In this document: positions 1 through 5,534 of the stretch, in pieces
Layout of the letters: the number at the start of each line of letters is the position of its first letter
Position numbering within the stretch: position 1 is the first letter of the stretch
NCBI GenBank assembly: GCA_025457845.1
Contig: JALOTO010000088.1
Span: 1-7,210 of the forward strand
DNA: 7,210 nucleotides
Origin: Thermoplasmata archaeon
GTDB lineage: Archaea > Thermoplasmatota > Thermoplasmata > UBA10834
Reading direction: 5' to 3'
Program-made: the position numbers and the translations under genes
The notes under the pieces: model-generated
Seen by the model: the letters and a program-made list of their open reading frames with translations, nothing else
Told to the model about the DNA's origin: nothing
Databases searched by the model: none

Positions 1-786
1 CACCCGGACTTCTGGGACATCTGGAGGAGGGCGATCCTGAAGTACGCCCCGAAGCCGGATGCGATTTTCTCGTCCGAGGACTACGGGTACAAGCTCGCGG
101 AGGCCCTCGGGTGCGTGCACGTCTGCGTCGACCCGCGCAGGGAGAGGTACCACATCTCAGGGGAGAAGGTCCGGACGGACCCGTACAAGTGGTGGGATTT
201 CATCCCACCGCCAGTGAAGGCATACTACGTGAAGAGGATCTGCATCGTCGGGCCGGAATCTACGGGCAAGACGACACTGGCAGCCTCACTTGCCAAGCAG
301 CTAGAAACCGTATGGGTGCCGGAGTACGCGGTCGAGTACCTGAAGAACGGGAACAGCGACCTGAAGTCGCTCGATGACATCGAGAGAATCGCGAGAGGGC
401 AGATTAAATCGGAGGACACAGCTGCCCGGCTCGCGAACAGAGTCCTGATATGCGACACCGACGTGATGACCACGGCTATCTGGAGCAAGCATTACTTCGG
501 CAGCTGTCCTGAGTGGATTGTTGAGGAGTCGTTTTCACGGAAGTACGATCTCTATCTCCTGACAGACATAGACGTCCCTTGGACTGAGAGCCTCTGGAGG
601 GACTGTCCCGACCGACGTCAGGAGTTCCTTGAGATATTCAAGATGGAGTTGACAGTCAGAGGACGGCACTACGTCGTCATTTCCGGCAGGAACCAGGAGG
701 AGAGGCTGTCGAGCGCATGGGAAGGAATCGAAGGCGTGGTCAACGGCTGCATTGCGGACCGTGCGATCCAGAATGAGGAGGAGTGA
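1..786 (+). CDS. nadR: NadR-like bifunctional NMN adenylyltransferase / ribosylnicotinamide kinase (5' truncated by window edge)
   Basis: The frame is open from base 1 to the TGA at 784-786, giving 261 visible residues; the start lies outside the window. The first ~75 residues are the end of a nucleotidyltransferase domain: FSSEDYGYKLAEALG, then VDPRRE, then ISGEKVR at about 52-58, the ISGT-type nucleotide-binding motif with Glu in place of Thr. A P-loop kinase domain follows: Walker A GPESTGKTT (84-92), EYAVEY (108-113), CDTDVMTT (151-158), DIDVPW (189-194) and a basic DCPDRR segment. This domain order and these motifs are those of NadR, which phosphorylates nicotinamide riboside and adenylates NMN in cytosolic NAD salvage. 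A GTG at 115 is internal to the domain and is not a credible start. The next gene begins at its stop codon, so the two are probably co-transcribed. GC at third positions falls in the second half. The family call is firm; which activities survive cannot be judged from a partial gene. Confidence 0.9.
   Translation, partial: HPDFWDIWRRAILKYAPKPDAIFSSEDYGYKLAEALGCVHVCVDPRRERYHISGEKVRTDPYKWWDFIPPPVKAYYVKRICIVGPESTGKTTLAASLAKQLETVWVPEYAVEYLKNGNSDLKSLDDIERIARGQIKSEDTAARLANRVLICDTDVMTTAIWSKHYFGSCPEWIVEESFSRKYDLYLLTDIDVPWTESLWRDCPDRRQEFLEIFKMELTVRGRHYVVISGRNQEERLSSAWEGIEGVVNGCIADRAIQNEEE
777..783 (+). promoter_or_regulatory. Shine-Dalgarno site deciding the start of the gene at 792
   Basis: GGAGGAG lies inside the last codons of nadR, 8 nt before the ATG at 792. 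It overlaps the alternative GTG at 783 and so argues for the ATG. It also suggests translational coupling to nadR. Confidence 0.6.
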
Positions 787-791
787 GTGGC

Positions 792-1601
792 ATGGACGGA
801 GAAGTGGCGTTCGCAATACTGCTTGTCTCGCATGGTAACCTGCACCTATCAGGCAGGTCAAGTCCAATTGCTCTGAGTATTCCAGGTGACCTACCGACGC
901 TCAAGTACGTTGATGGAGTGAACTTCGTGCGGGTCAAACGCTCGTTCTCGATGAAGAGAAGTGGGTCCGTAGCGAAAACAATCGAAGGGTGGTTTGATCA
1001 TCTTCGGGCTGAAGGTGCTAGACGGCTGCGGCTGATGTTCGGTGAGGAAGTTGGGGCAGAACAGAGACACACTATTGAGGGTCTAGGCTCTAGATTCTTA
1101 GGAATCCAAGTAGACTACGAGTCCCGTGGTGAGTTCTGGGTCCCTGATTGGAGCGCGCAAGGCCACTTCTGGCAACAGCGCATATGGCGAGTAACGGTGA
1201 ACGGGGCGGAGGTGACCTGTCCCATGCCACCATCGCGGGTGGACCTGGAGGCGGCGAAGATAGACCTCAGAGATGCGCTCAAGGCTGCAATCGATGTGGC
1301 GGGCAAGATGGAAGTGGATGATTTCGCGACCCGTTTCCACAAGGGACTAGCAGCCCTAGATTCAGATATGCCAGTCCCGCCGTACTACCCGGAGATAATC
1401 CAACCGTTCGGCTACGGACTACCTGCTAGACAGTTGATTGCCGGGGCCAGTTATGGTTGGGTGTTCGGAGGAATGGGGTCCTGGAACGACATCGGATCCA
1501 ACGACGCTGCTGTTGAACGTGAGTACGAAGAGGTGACCGAGAAACTGCGGCATTCGGTAAAGAGAGGATTGACGGAAGGGGTGAATTCGTTCCGGCTCTG
1601 A
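792..1601 (+). CDS. Unrecognised protein, 269 residues, translationally linked to nadR
   Basis: I do not recognise this family. The ATG at 792 is preferred because GGAGGAG (777-783) lies 8 nt upstream as a Shine-Dalgarno site. The alternative GTG at 783, which gives 272 residues and overlaps the nadR stop as GTGA, would sit on that site. The protein looks soluble, with no signal peptide or membrane segment. It begins with a hydrophobic strand (VAFAILLVSHGN). A Trp-rich middle follows (FWVPDW, HFWQQRIWRV), then an acidic helical stretch near residues 150-190. The C-terminal third is dense in Pro, Gly and aromatic residues (PVPPYYPEIIQPFGYG, then FGGMGSWNDIG) and ends in a charged helix. The FGGMGSWND segment looks like a conserved-site motif, but I cannot attach a function to it. 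Base composition is clearly less GC-rich than the genes to the right, and AT-ending codons (CTA, GTA, AGA, AAA) are frequent, which may mean transfer from elsewhere. It is probably in one transcript with nadR. Confidence 0.8.
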   Translation: MDGEVAFAILLVSHGNLHLSGRSSPIALSIPGDLPTLKYVDGVNFVRVKRSFSMKRSGSVAKTIEGWFDHLRAEGARRLRLMFGEEVGAEQRHTIEGLGSRFLGIQVDYESRGEFWVPDWSAQGHFWQQRIWRVTVNGAEVTCPMPPSRVDLEAAKIDLRDALKAAIDVAGKMEVDDFATRFHKGLAALDSDMPVPPYYPEIIQPFGYGLPARQLIAGASYGWVFGGMGSWNDIGSNDAAVEREYEEVTEKLRHSVKRGLTEGVNSFRL

Positions 1602-1862
1602 TTCATAGGTCTTGGCCATCTCTGGGACGACACTCTACTCCGTAACGCACATCATGTTGTCAGATGATGAGCCTTCAGGCAACCACGATAGCACGGCGAC
1701 AGATGCTGTCTGTGAAGACGGAATCCGATGGCAAAACATCAGCGGGCCTGACAAGGAGCGCGCGGCTACCGATTCTGAATATGCCAGTGTTCATAGAATG
1801 GAACTTGATGATTCTGGGTAGGTTCCTGTTTGAATATAAATCCATATGACAGCATTAAAATG
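1602..1862. other. Intergenic stretch with no supported gene
   Basis: This lies between the unrecognised protein gene and the 3' end of the minus-strand tRNA. Short frames exist on both strands, but none has a ribosome binding site, a recognisable motif or good composition. Composition is mixed and lower in GC than the rest of the window. AATATAAAT at about 1833-1841 resembles a TATA box. On the plus strand it would only start a transcript antisense to the tRNA, and on the minus strand it would lead to a doubtful 39-codon frame. Confidence 0.5.
1851..1860 (-). terminator. T-rich probable terminator of tRNA-Leu
   Basis: Read on the minus strand, the tRNA 3' end at 1863 is followed within a few bases by TTTTAATGCT. 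Archaeal RNA polymerase commonly terminates at such short T tracts. The same 10-mer occurs on the same strand at 2149-2158. Confidence 0.45.
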
Positions 1863-1947
1863 TGCGAGGGCCCGGATTTGAACCGGGGAACCCCTGCGAG
1901 AACAGATCTTGAGTCTGTCGCCTTTGACCGGGCTTGGCTACCCTCGC
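1863..1947 (-). tRNA. trnL: tRNA-Leu, anticodon CAA
   Basis: This is an 85-nt class II tRNA on the minus strand. The acceptor arms GCGAGGG (1947-1941) and CCCTCGC (1870-1864) pair perfectly, with discriminator A at 1863. The D arm is GCC/GGC around AAGCCCGGTCAAA. The anticodon stem ACAGA/TCTGT closes the loop CTCAAGA, giving anticodon CAA, which reads UUG. The variable arm is long, about 14 nt. The T arm is a perfect CCCGG/CCGGG around TTCAAAT. There is no intron and CCA is not encoded. It has its own TATA box at 1973-1981 and a T-rich stretch just downstream. I looked for a copy of its 3' end in the left flank that would mark an integrated element and found none. Confidence 0.97.
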
Positions 1948-1972
1948 ATGCACTCTTCGATAACATCCGGCG

Positions 1973-1981
1973 AATAATAAA
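1973..1981 (-). promoter_or_regulatory. TATA box of tRNA-Leu
   Basis: On the minus strand this reads TTTATTATT. Its centre is about 30 bp before the first base of the tRNA at 1947, close to the spacing expected for TBP/TFB-dependent archaeal promoters. The box is AT-symmetric enough that it could also fire rightward towards the stem cluster at 1999-2068. Confidence 0.65.
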
Positions 1982-1998
1982 CATTCGGGATGGCGCTT

Positions 1999-2068
1999 CC
2001 ACGCGCCGGGCCCGTCTTCGGGCCTGCGGCGCCCAACTCAGGACTGAGCAGCTTGCCCTTCCGCGTGG
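1999..2068. other. GC-rich stem cluster, possible structured RNA or cruciform
   Basis: The outer arms CCACGCG (1999-2005) and CGCGTGG (2062-2068) are perfectly complementary. Inside is a strong hairpin: GCGCCGGGCCCG (2003-2014), a TCTT loop, then CGGGCC, two unpaired bases, and CGGCGC (to 2032). Its base shares three nucleotides with the outer stem. A small hairpin CTCA/TGAG (2037-2048) follows. The layout is a closed three-way junction of 70 nt. Strand and function are not clear. A plus-strand transcript could start near 2003 from the AT-rich box at 1973-1981. I could not match it to SRP, RNase P or 5S RNA. Confidence 0.35.
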
Positions 2069-2109
2069 TCCTGCCCCCGAGAGCCGTGCTAGCGCGCAGA
2101 CATAACACC

Positions 2110-2143
2110 GTTTCATACGTGTACTAGTAACGTACGGTGAAAC
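2110..2143. repeat. Quasi-palindrome, candidate operator
   Basis: This is an imperfect inverted repeat centred on TACTAGTA (2122-2129). The arms are GTTTCA-TACGT on the left and ACGTA-CGG-TGAAAC on the right, with small spacer differences between the arms. The right arm ends where the BRE-like element of the plus-strand promoter begins. That is a usual place for a dimeric transcription factor to bind and block or recruit the basal machinery. Confidence 0.45.
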
Positions 2144-2158
2144 CGAAAAGCATTAAAA
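2143..2158 (+). promoter_or_regulatory. BRE/TATA-like promoter reading towards the folded RNA
   Basis: CCGAAAAG followed by CATTAAAA resembles an archaeal BRE plus TATA element. A start 25-26 bp beyond the TATA centre falls at about 2181, exactly the first base of the first hairpin of the predicted RNA. The same bases read on the minus strand give TTTTAATGCTTTTC, which could instead terminate transcripts coming from the methionine aminopeptidase operon. Both roles are possible. Confidence 0.45.
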
Positions 2159-2180
2159 CGGGGAGCGGATATTAGCAACC

Positions 2181-2361
2181 GTCAGACCGGGAGGAAAGGC
2201 CTGACGACTCCATCATGGAGAGGCATCACCAACACACCTCGCCATTTCCTCCAGAATTTCGAACCACCCACAACTTTTACACAAAAGAGGTGTTCGTCAT
2301 GCCTCTCCACCCTACCCTTCAACAGGGCGGTGCGGGGAACCCGCCCGGTAGGGTGGAGAGG
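2181..2361 (+). ncRNA. Predicted structured RNA with alternative helices (identity unknown)
   Basis: Pairings seen by eye: S1 2181-2188 with 2198-2205 (one A-C mismatch); S2 2208-2212 with 2216-2220; S3 2216-2240 with 2287-2309 (two mismatches and a 2-nt bulge); a small hairpin 2274-2278 with 2283-2287; S4 2302-2316 with 2347-2361 (15 bp, perfect); and S5 2325-2330 with 2341-2346. The S1 loop GGAGGAAA (2190-2197) is exactly complementary to TTTCCTCC (2245-2252) in the S3 loop, so a kissing interaction is possible. The outer 8 bp of S3 use bases that S2 and S4 also need, so two folds exclude each other. A promoter points at 2181 on the plus strand, but the pairing would also form in the 3' untranslated RNA of the minus-strand operon, so strand is uncertain. 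The 3' end is not defined. It lacks the core signatures I know for RNase P and SRP RNA. Confidence 0.4.
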
Positions 2362-2393
2362 ACATGGCAGAGTAGAACGGAGTGCTGGACGGC

Positions 2394-3266
2394 TCACGTC
2401 AGCACTGTGCAGCCGCTGCCCGTGACGAGGACCGAATGCTCCGACTGTGCCACCACCGCCGACTTCGTCTCGATGAGCACGGGATAGTTCATGATCATGC
2501 CGAGCCGGGTCATCCTGTTCATTATGGTGGGGGCGTCGGGCCTCGTCCCGTCGCACCATCTGGACGCGAACGGGAGGGTGCCGTACTCCTTCACTATCGA
2601 CGAGAACATGGAGGCCACCTCCGGGGGCGCCCTCCTCTCCCTCACCACCCTGTAGATGTTCCCCCTCTCGCTCCCGTGCACCTTCCCGGAGCCGGTCGTC
2701 GAGAAGGGCTCTATCGCGAGGACCATCCCCTCCTTCACCGTGTCCCTGTCCCTGGTCGGGATGCTCGGGATGCTCATCCCCGCGTGGAGGTTGTACCGTT
2801 CCATGCTGTGGCCGGTGAGGTTCTCTATCGGCTTGTACCCCGCGGAGACGATCGCCCTCTGGGCGGCCTCCCCCATGGCGGCGACGGTCGTCCCCGGCGC
2901 CACCATCTCTATGACCATGTCGAGGGCGTCCGAGGCGCACTTGATCAGGGACGAGTGGTTCTTGGTCCCTATCTCGACCGTGGCCGACGTGTCCGCGGGA
3001 TAGCCGTCGACGTGCGCGCCGACGTCGATCTTGACCACGTCGCCCAGTCGGAGGATGACGTCATCGGCCGTCGACGGGGTGTAGTGGGCGGCGACGTTGT
3101 TGATCCCTATGTTGACGGGGAACGCTGGCCTCGCCCCCCTCGAACGGATGAGGGCCTCTATGGAATCCGCGAGCTCCAGGGCGCTCTTGCCCGCCTTGGC
3201 GTGCTCCACGCCGTACTCGCGTGCCTCCCTCGCAATCTTCCCGGCCTGGACGTAGAGAGCGAGCAC
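2394..3266 (-). CDS. map: Methionine aminopeptidase, type II (archaeal)
   Basis: This 290-residue cytosolic metalloenzyme removes the initiator methionine from nascent proteins. All five expected metal ligands are visible: Asp81 (KIDVG), Asp92 (ADTS), His153 (GHSMERYNLHAG), Glu186 (AIEPF) and Glu276 (AQSEH). His61 in AAHYTP is the usual substrate-site histidine. The insert between the fourth and fifth ligands, with SERGNIYRVV and LPFASRW, is that of the type II archaeal/eukaryotic form. The length matches the family. The start is a GTG at 3266. No other start codon fits, because the N-terminal helix (QAGKIAREAREYG) aligns with family members at once. GAGGAA directly abuts the GTG, too close for a normal Shine-Dalgarno, so translation is probably coupled to the preceding gene, whose stop lies 7 nt away. 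It is the last gene of the operon; the structured region at 2181-2361 is just downstream. Confidence 0.96.
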   Translation of the reverse strand: MLALYVQAGKIAREAREYGVEHAKAGKSALELADSIEALIRSRGARPAFPVNIGINNVAAHYTPSTADDVILRLGDVVKIDVGAHVDGYPADTSATVEIGTKNHSSLIKCASDALDMVIEMVAPGTTVAAMGEAAQRAIVSAGYKPIENLTGHSMERYNLHAGMSIPSIPTRDRDTVKEGMVLAIEPFSTTGSGKVHGSERGNIYRVVRERRAPPEVASMFSSIVKEYGTLPFASRWCDGTRPDAPTIMNRMTRLGMIMNYPVLIETKSAVVAQSEHSVLVTGSGCTVLT

Positions 3267-3273
3267 TTCCTCG

Positions 3274-3918
3274 CTAACGGGCGGCGTTCTCGATCTCCTC
3301 CTCAGAGACCACTCCCTTGCGGATGAGCTCGACCACGCCGTCGGAGACGTCCACTATAGTCGACCCTCCGGAGTGCTTGGTCTTGCCGCAGTCGACGAGT
3401 ATGTGCACGTGCGCCTTGAGGTCCTTCTGCGGCATCACGGCGTCGACCGGGTCCTTGTGGGAGTGCAGGTTGGCGCTCGTCGCTGTGACAGGCCCGAACC
3501 TGTCGATGATCCTGAGTGCGAGCGGATGGTCCGGGATGCGTATCCCCACCGAGTTGGTCCCCGCTGTGAGTATGTCAGGTATGTTGGGCTTCTTGGTGAG
3601 CATCACTGTCAGCGGCCCGGGCATGAACTTGCGTATGAGCTTCCTCGCGGGGTCGTTCAGCACCGCGACGCTCTCCATCATCTTCTCGTTGCTCACGGCG
3701 ATGGACAACGGCATGTCGAACGGTCGGTTCTTGGCCACATAGACCTTCTTGACCGAGTTCTCCTTGAACGGGTCGCCCCCGAGACCGTAGAGAGTGTCCG
3801 TGGGGAAGACGACCAGCTCGCCCGCCTTGAGCGCGGCGACTATCTCGTCCAGGTCCTTCTCAGGCAGCTCACACTTCTTGCAGCCCTTGTCCTTTCCAGG
3901 GCACTTGATCACTTTCAT
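3274..3918 (-). CDS. sua5: Sua5/YrdC/TsaC threonylcarbamoyl-AMP synthase, single-domain
   Basis: This protein makes threonylcarbamoyl-AMP from threonine, bicarbonate and ATP, the first step of t6A37 modification of ANN-decoding tRNAs. It has 214 residues. YrdC-fold motifs are present in order: PTDTLYGL (39-46), KNRP (63-66, the KxR site), MPGPLT (99-104), SVGIRIPDHP (123-132), TSAN (147-150) and GGSTIVD (184-190). The C-terminal Sua5 domain of the ~340-residue form is absent, so this is the short YrdC/TsaC type. The first 16 residues add CPGKDKGCKKC, three cysteines that could bind metal, which is unusual. The start is the ATG at 3918, overlapping the upstream TGA by one base (TGATG), with AGAGG 7 nt before it (3930-3926). 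The frame stays open further upstream to 4080, but that part only shadows the neighbouring gene. It is the middle gene of the operon. Confidence 0.93.
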   Translation of the reverse strand: MKVIKCPGKDKGCKKCELPEKDLDEIVAALKAGELVVFPTDTLYGLGGDPFKENSVKKVYVAKNRPFDMPLSIAVSNEKMMESVAVLNDPARKLIRKFMPGPLTVMLTKKPNIPDILTAGTNSVGIRIPDHPLALRIIDRFGPVTATSANLHSHKDPVDAVMPQKDLKAHVHILVDCGKTKHSGGSTIVDVSDGVVELIRKGVVSEEEIENAAR

Positions 3919-4565
3919 CAGTATGCCTCTGCTATGTACTCCCTGGCCATGCGCAGGTGCTGCCGCGCGTCGCCCTCGGCGTACGAGCCGTGTCCGGGGT
4001 ACATGTTCCTTAGGTCCCACTGCTCCAGTTCCTTCAGGGACGATCTCAGCTCGGCCAGGTCCCCGCCTGGCAGGTCCCACCTGCCGACGCCCCCGTCGCA
4101 GAACACCGTGTCCCCGACTATGGCGCTCTTGGACGCCCTGTCGAGGAGGCAGATGCTCCCTGGGGAGTGGCCCGGCGTGTGGACGACCTCGAGCTCGGAC
4201 GAGCCCGTCTTGAGCCTCTGCCCGCCCTTGAGGGGCTCGAGGTCCATGCTGCCGGTCCTCTTCCCGAACATGTCGGAGACGGTGAGCGAACGGTCGCCCG
4301 CCCTGAGGGGAGCCTGCTCCGCCTCGTGCAGGAATACCTTCGCCCCGGTGGCCTTCTGGAAGGCAGCCGCGCCGCCCATGTGGTCGTAGTGGCAGTGGGT
4401 CAGCACTATCCTTCCGACGCTCCTGAGGGGGACGATCCTTGAGACCTCCTCCAGCACGGCGTCGGCGTACATTCCCGTGCCCGTGTCCACGACCAGCGGG
4501 TCCTCGTCCTCGACGAGGTAGACGTTGCTGTCGTAGGCCACCCCAGCGATGTAGTGGACCTTCAT
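3918..4565 (-). CDS. MBL-fold metallohydrolase, glyoxalase II-like
   Basis: This is a 215-residue metallo-beta-lactamase-fold protein. The dinuclear metal site is complete: THCHYDH gives His57, His59, Asp61 and His62, followed by His133 (TPGHSPG), Asp152 (VGDTVF) and His192 (YPGHG). GRWDLPGGD (161-169) resembles the loop of small glyoxalase II/YcbL-type hydrolases, which cleave thioesters such as S-lactoyl adducts. The actual substrate cannot be read from sequence. There is no signal peptide, so it should be cytosolic. The ATG at 4565 is supported by a TATA box at 4590-4597 that places transcription start only a few bases upstream. It is the first gene of a three-gene operon with sua5 and map. 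No known pathway joins these three, so the grouping may simply reflect shared housekeeping expression. Confidence 0.92.
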   Translation of the reverse strand: MKVHYIAGVAYDSNVYLVEDEDPLVVDTGTGMYADAVLEEVSRIVPLRSVGRIVLTHCHYDHMGGAAAFQKATGAKVFLHEAEQAPLRAGDRSLTVSDMFGKRTGSMDLEPLKGGQRLKTGSSELEVVHTPGHSPGSICLLDRASKSAIVGDTVFCDGGVGRWDLPGGDLAELRSSLKELEQWDLRNMYPGHGSYAEGDARQHLRMAREYIAEAY

Positions 4566-4589
4566 CGCAGAGTCGGGATGGCAGGGGCC

Positions 4590-4597
4590 TTATAAAA
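4590..4597 (-). promoter_or_regulatory. TATA box of the MBL-sua5-map operon
   Basis: On the minus strand this reads TTTTATAA. A start about 26 bp from its centre falls near 4568, some three bases before the ATG at 4565, so the mRNA is likely leaderless or nearly so. Confidence 0.65.
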
Positions 4598-4653
4598 CCT
4601 TGGCCTCTTTACGCCATTAACGCCGAGCTACAACAAGAACGTCCAGGCGGGCG

Positions 4654-5469
4654 TCATCCCTTGGAGAGGACCACTAGCTTCTGTCGCTCCTCGAGGTTGA
4701 CCTGGGCGACCGTCTTCGTGAGCGAGAGCTCCTCCGCCTTGGCGAGGCCCTCCAGCGCCTGGAGGACGGCCTCCTTGTGGGGCTTCCTGATGTCCACCCC
4801 TGCCTCCTCGAACTGGTGCTGGACTATGAGCATGGCCTTCTCGAGGTCGCCGTACTGCGCGCAGAAGTCCTCGATTATGAAGTCGACCACCTCGGTCAGC
4901 TTCTTCGGGGCGTCGTCCTTCGCCCTCGCCGGCGAGGCGGAGACCTCGGCGACCATCAGCTCGCCGAGGGACGCGAACAGCTCCTCGACGCTGTCCCCCG
5001 TCTTCGCGCTGGTCATGAACACCGGGTGGTTGTGCTTCTGCCCGAGGGACTCGAGGACGGTCGCGGCCATGGAGTCCTTCTTGGCGATGTCGATCTTGTT
5101 CCCGACGAGGACTATGGGCGTCCTGCCGAGGACCGACTCGACCTCCTTGAGCCAGAAGTCCTGGACGCTCTGGACCGTCTCCATGCGGGAGAGGTCCGCG
5201 ACGAGGATGACCCCCTGGGCCCCGCTCATGCTGGCGGTGCGTATCTTGGAGTACTCCTTCTGGCCCAGGACGTCCCATATCATCATCCTGAGGTTGATGA
5301 TGAGGTTGGGCTTGATGACCTGGATGTCCTTCCTGGAGACCTTCGTCCCGATGGTGGCGATGTACTTGTCGTCGAACTTGTTGACGACGTAGCGGGCTAT
5401 GAGGGATGTCTTCCCGACGCCCCCGTCCCCGAGCAGGACGACCTTCTTGAGCAGCTCCTTGAGCTCCAT
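4654..5469 (-). CDS. Small Ras/Rab-like GTPase with C-terminal helical extension
   Basis: This is a 271-residue GTP-binding protein. G motifs: G1 GDGGVGKTS (14-22), G2 TIGT around Thr39, G3 WDVLGQ (65-70), G4 NKID (124-127) and G5 TSAK (153-156). KYIATIG and WDxxGQKE place it close to Rab/Rup-type GTPases rather than to translation factors. In G3 the usual TA of DTAGQ is VL, while the catalytic Gln70 is kept. The GTPase fold ends near residue 175. A low-complexity linker (SASPARAKDDAPKK) leads to about 80 mostly helical residues with no family I recognise. There is no C-terminal prenylation cysteine, so any membrane location would need a partner. The protein encoded just upstream, with two TM helices and a longin/roadblock-like domain, is the obvious candidate. 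The ATG at 5469 fits a TATA box at 5496-5503. A role in membrane-associated or polarity signalling is inference from fold and neighbour. Confidence 0.92.
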   Translation of the reverse strand: MELKELLKKVVLLGDGGVGKTSLIARYVVNKFDDKYIATIGTKVSRKDIQVIKPNLIINLRMMIWDVLGQKEYSKIRTASMSGAQGVILVADLSRMETVQSVQDFWLKEVESVLGRTPIVLVGNKIDIAKKDSMAATVLESLGQKHNHPVFMTSAKTGDSVEELFASLGELMVAEVSASPARAKDDAPKKLTEVVDFIIEDFCAQYGDLEKAMLIVQHQFEEAGVDIRKPHKEAVLQALEGLAKAEELSLTKTVAQVNLEERQKLVVLSKG

Positions 5470-5495
5470 CCAGTGGCGCGATAGGAAGTGGATGG

Positions 5496-5503
5496 ATTAA
5501 AAC
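5496..5503 (-). promoter_or_regulatory. TATA box of the GTPase gene
   Basis: On the minus strand this reads GTTTTAAT. A start about 26 bp away falls near 5473, four bases before the ATG at 5469. A perfect CCCCCGGGGG palindrome lies just upstream (5513-5522). The box may also help end the transcript of the gene stopping at 5535. Confidence 0.6.
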
Positions 5504-5534
5504 CCTCTCATTCCCCCGGGGGACGGGTGCCAGG

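Noticed and set aside
1675..1794. Minus-strand 39-codon frame below a TATA-like box at 1833-1841.
   Set aside because: It has no ribosome binding site and no recognisable content. The box is better explained as AT-rich intergenic DNA.
1612..1849. Two overlapping plus-strand small frames (starts 1612 and 1664).
   Set aside because: There is no Shine-Dalgarno or promoter at a sensible distance. The translations look random, and one starts with TTG.
1602..1947. Element integrated at the 3' end of tRNA-Leu, suggested by low GC on its left.
   Set aside because: No duplicate of the tRNA 3' end and no integrase are present in the visible left flank, so attachment sites are not supported.
1766..2116. 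Long frames on both strands crossing the tRNA (1766-2116 minus, 1830-2105 plus).
   Set aside because: They run through a certain tRNA gene and the stem cluster, and their open length reflects GC bias.
2255..2266. Minus-strand GGTTCGAAATTC resembling a tRNA T arm.
   Set aside because: The flanks do not form a T stem and no acceptor or anticodon arm is nearby.
2181..2361. SRP RNA.
   Set aside because: There is no recognisable domain IV loop (GGAAGG/AGCAGCC type) and no Alu-domain motif on either strand.
2181..2393. RNase P RNA, because of GGGAGGAAAGG near 2189 resembling the 5' conserved region.
   Set aside because: The matching 3' conserved regions that form helix P4 are missing, and GGAGGAAA is instead complementary to an internal loop.
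2382..3326. Long plus-strand frame opposite map, and similar long frames opposite the GTPase and sua5.
   Set aside because: They have Arg/Pro/His-rich shadow translations, while the minus-strand genes have full sets of catalytic motifs.
3919..4080. Longer N-terminus for Sua5 reaching 4080.
   Set aside because: The extra residues are an Arg/Gly/Pro-rich shadow of the MBL hydrolase gene, and the ATG at 3918 has a proper ribosome binding site.
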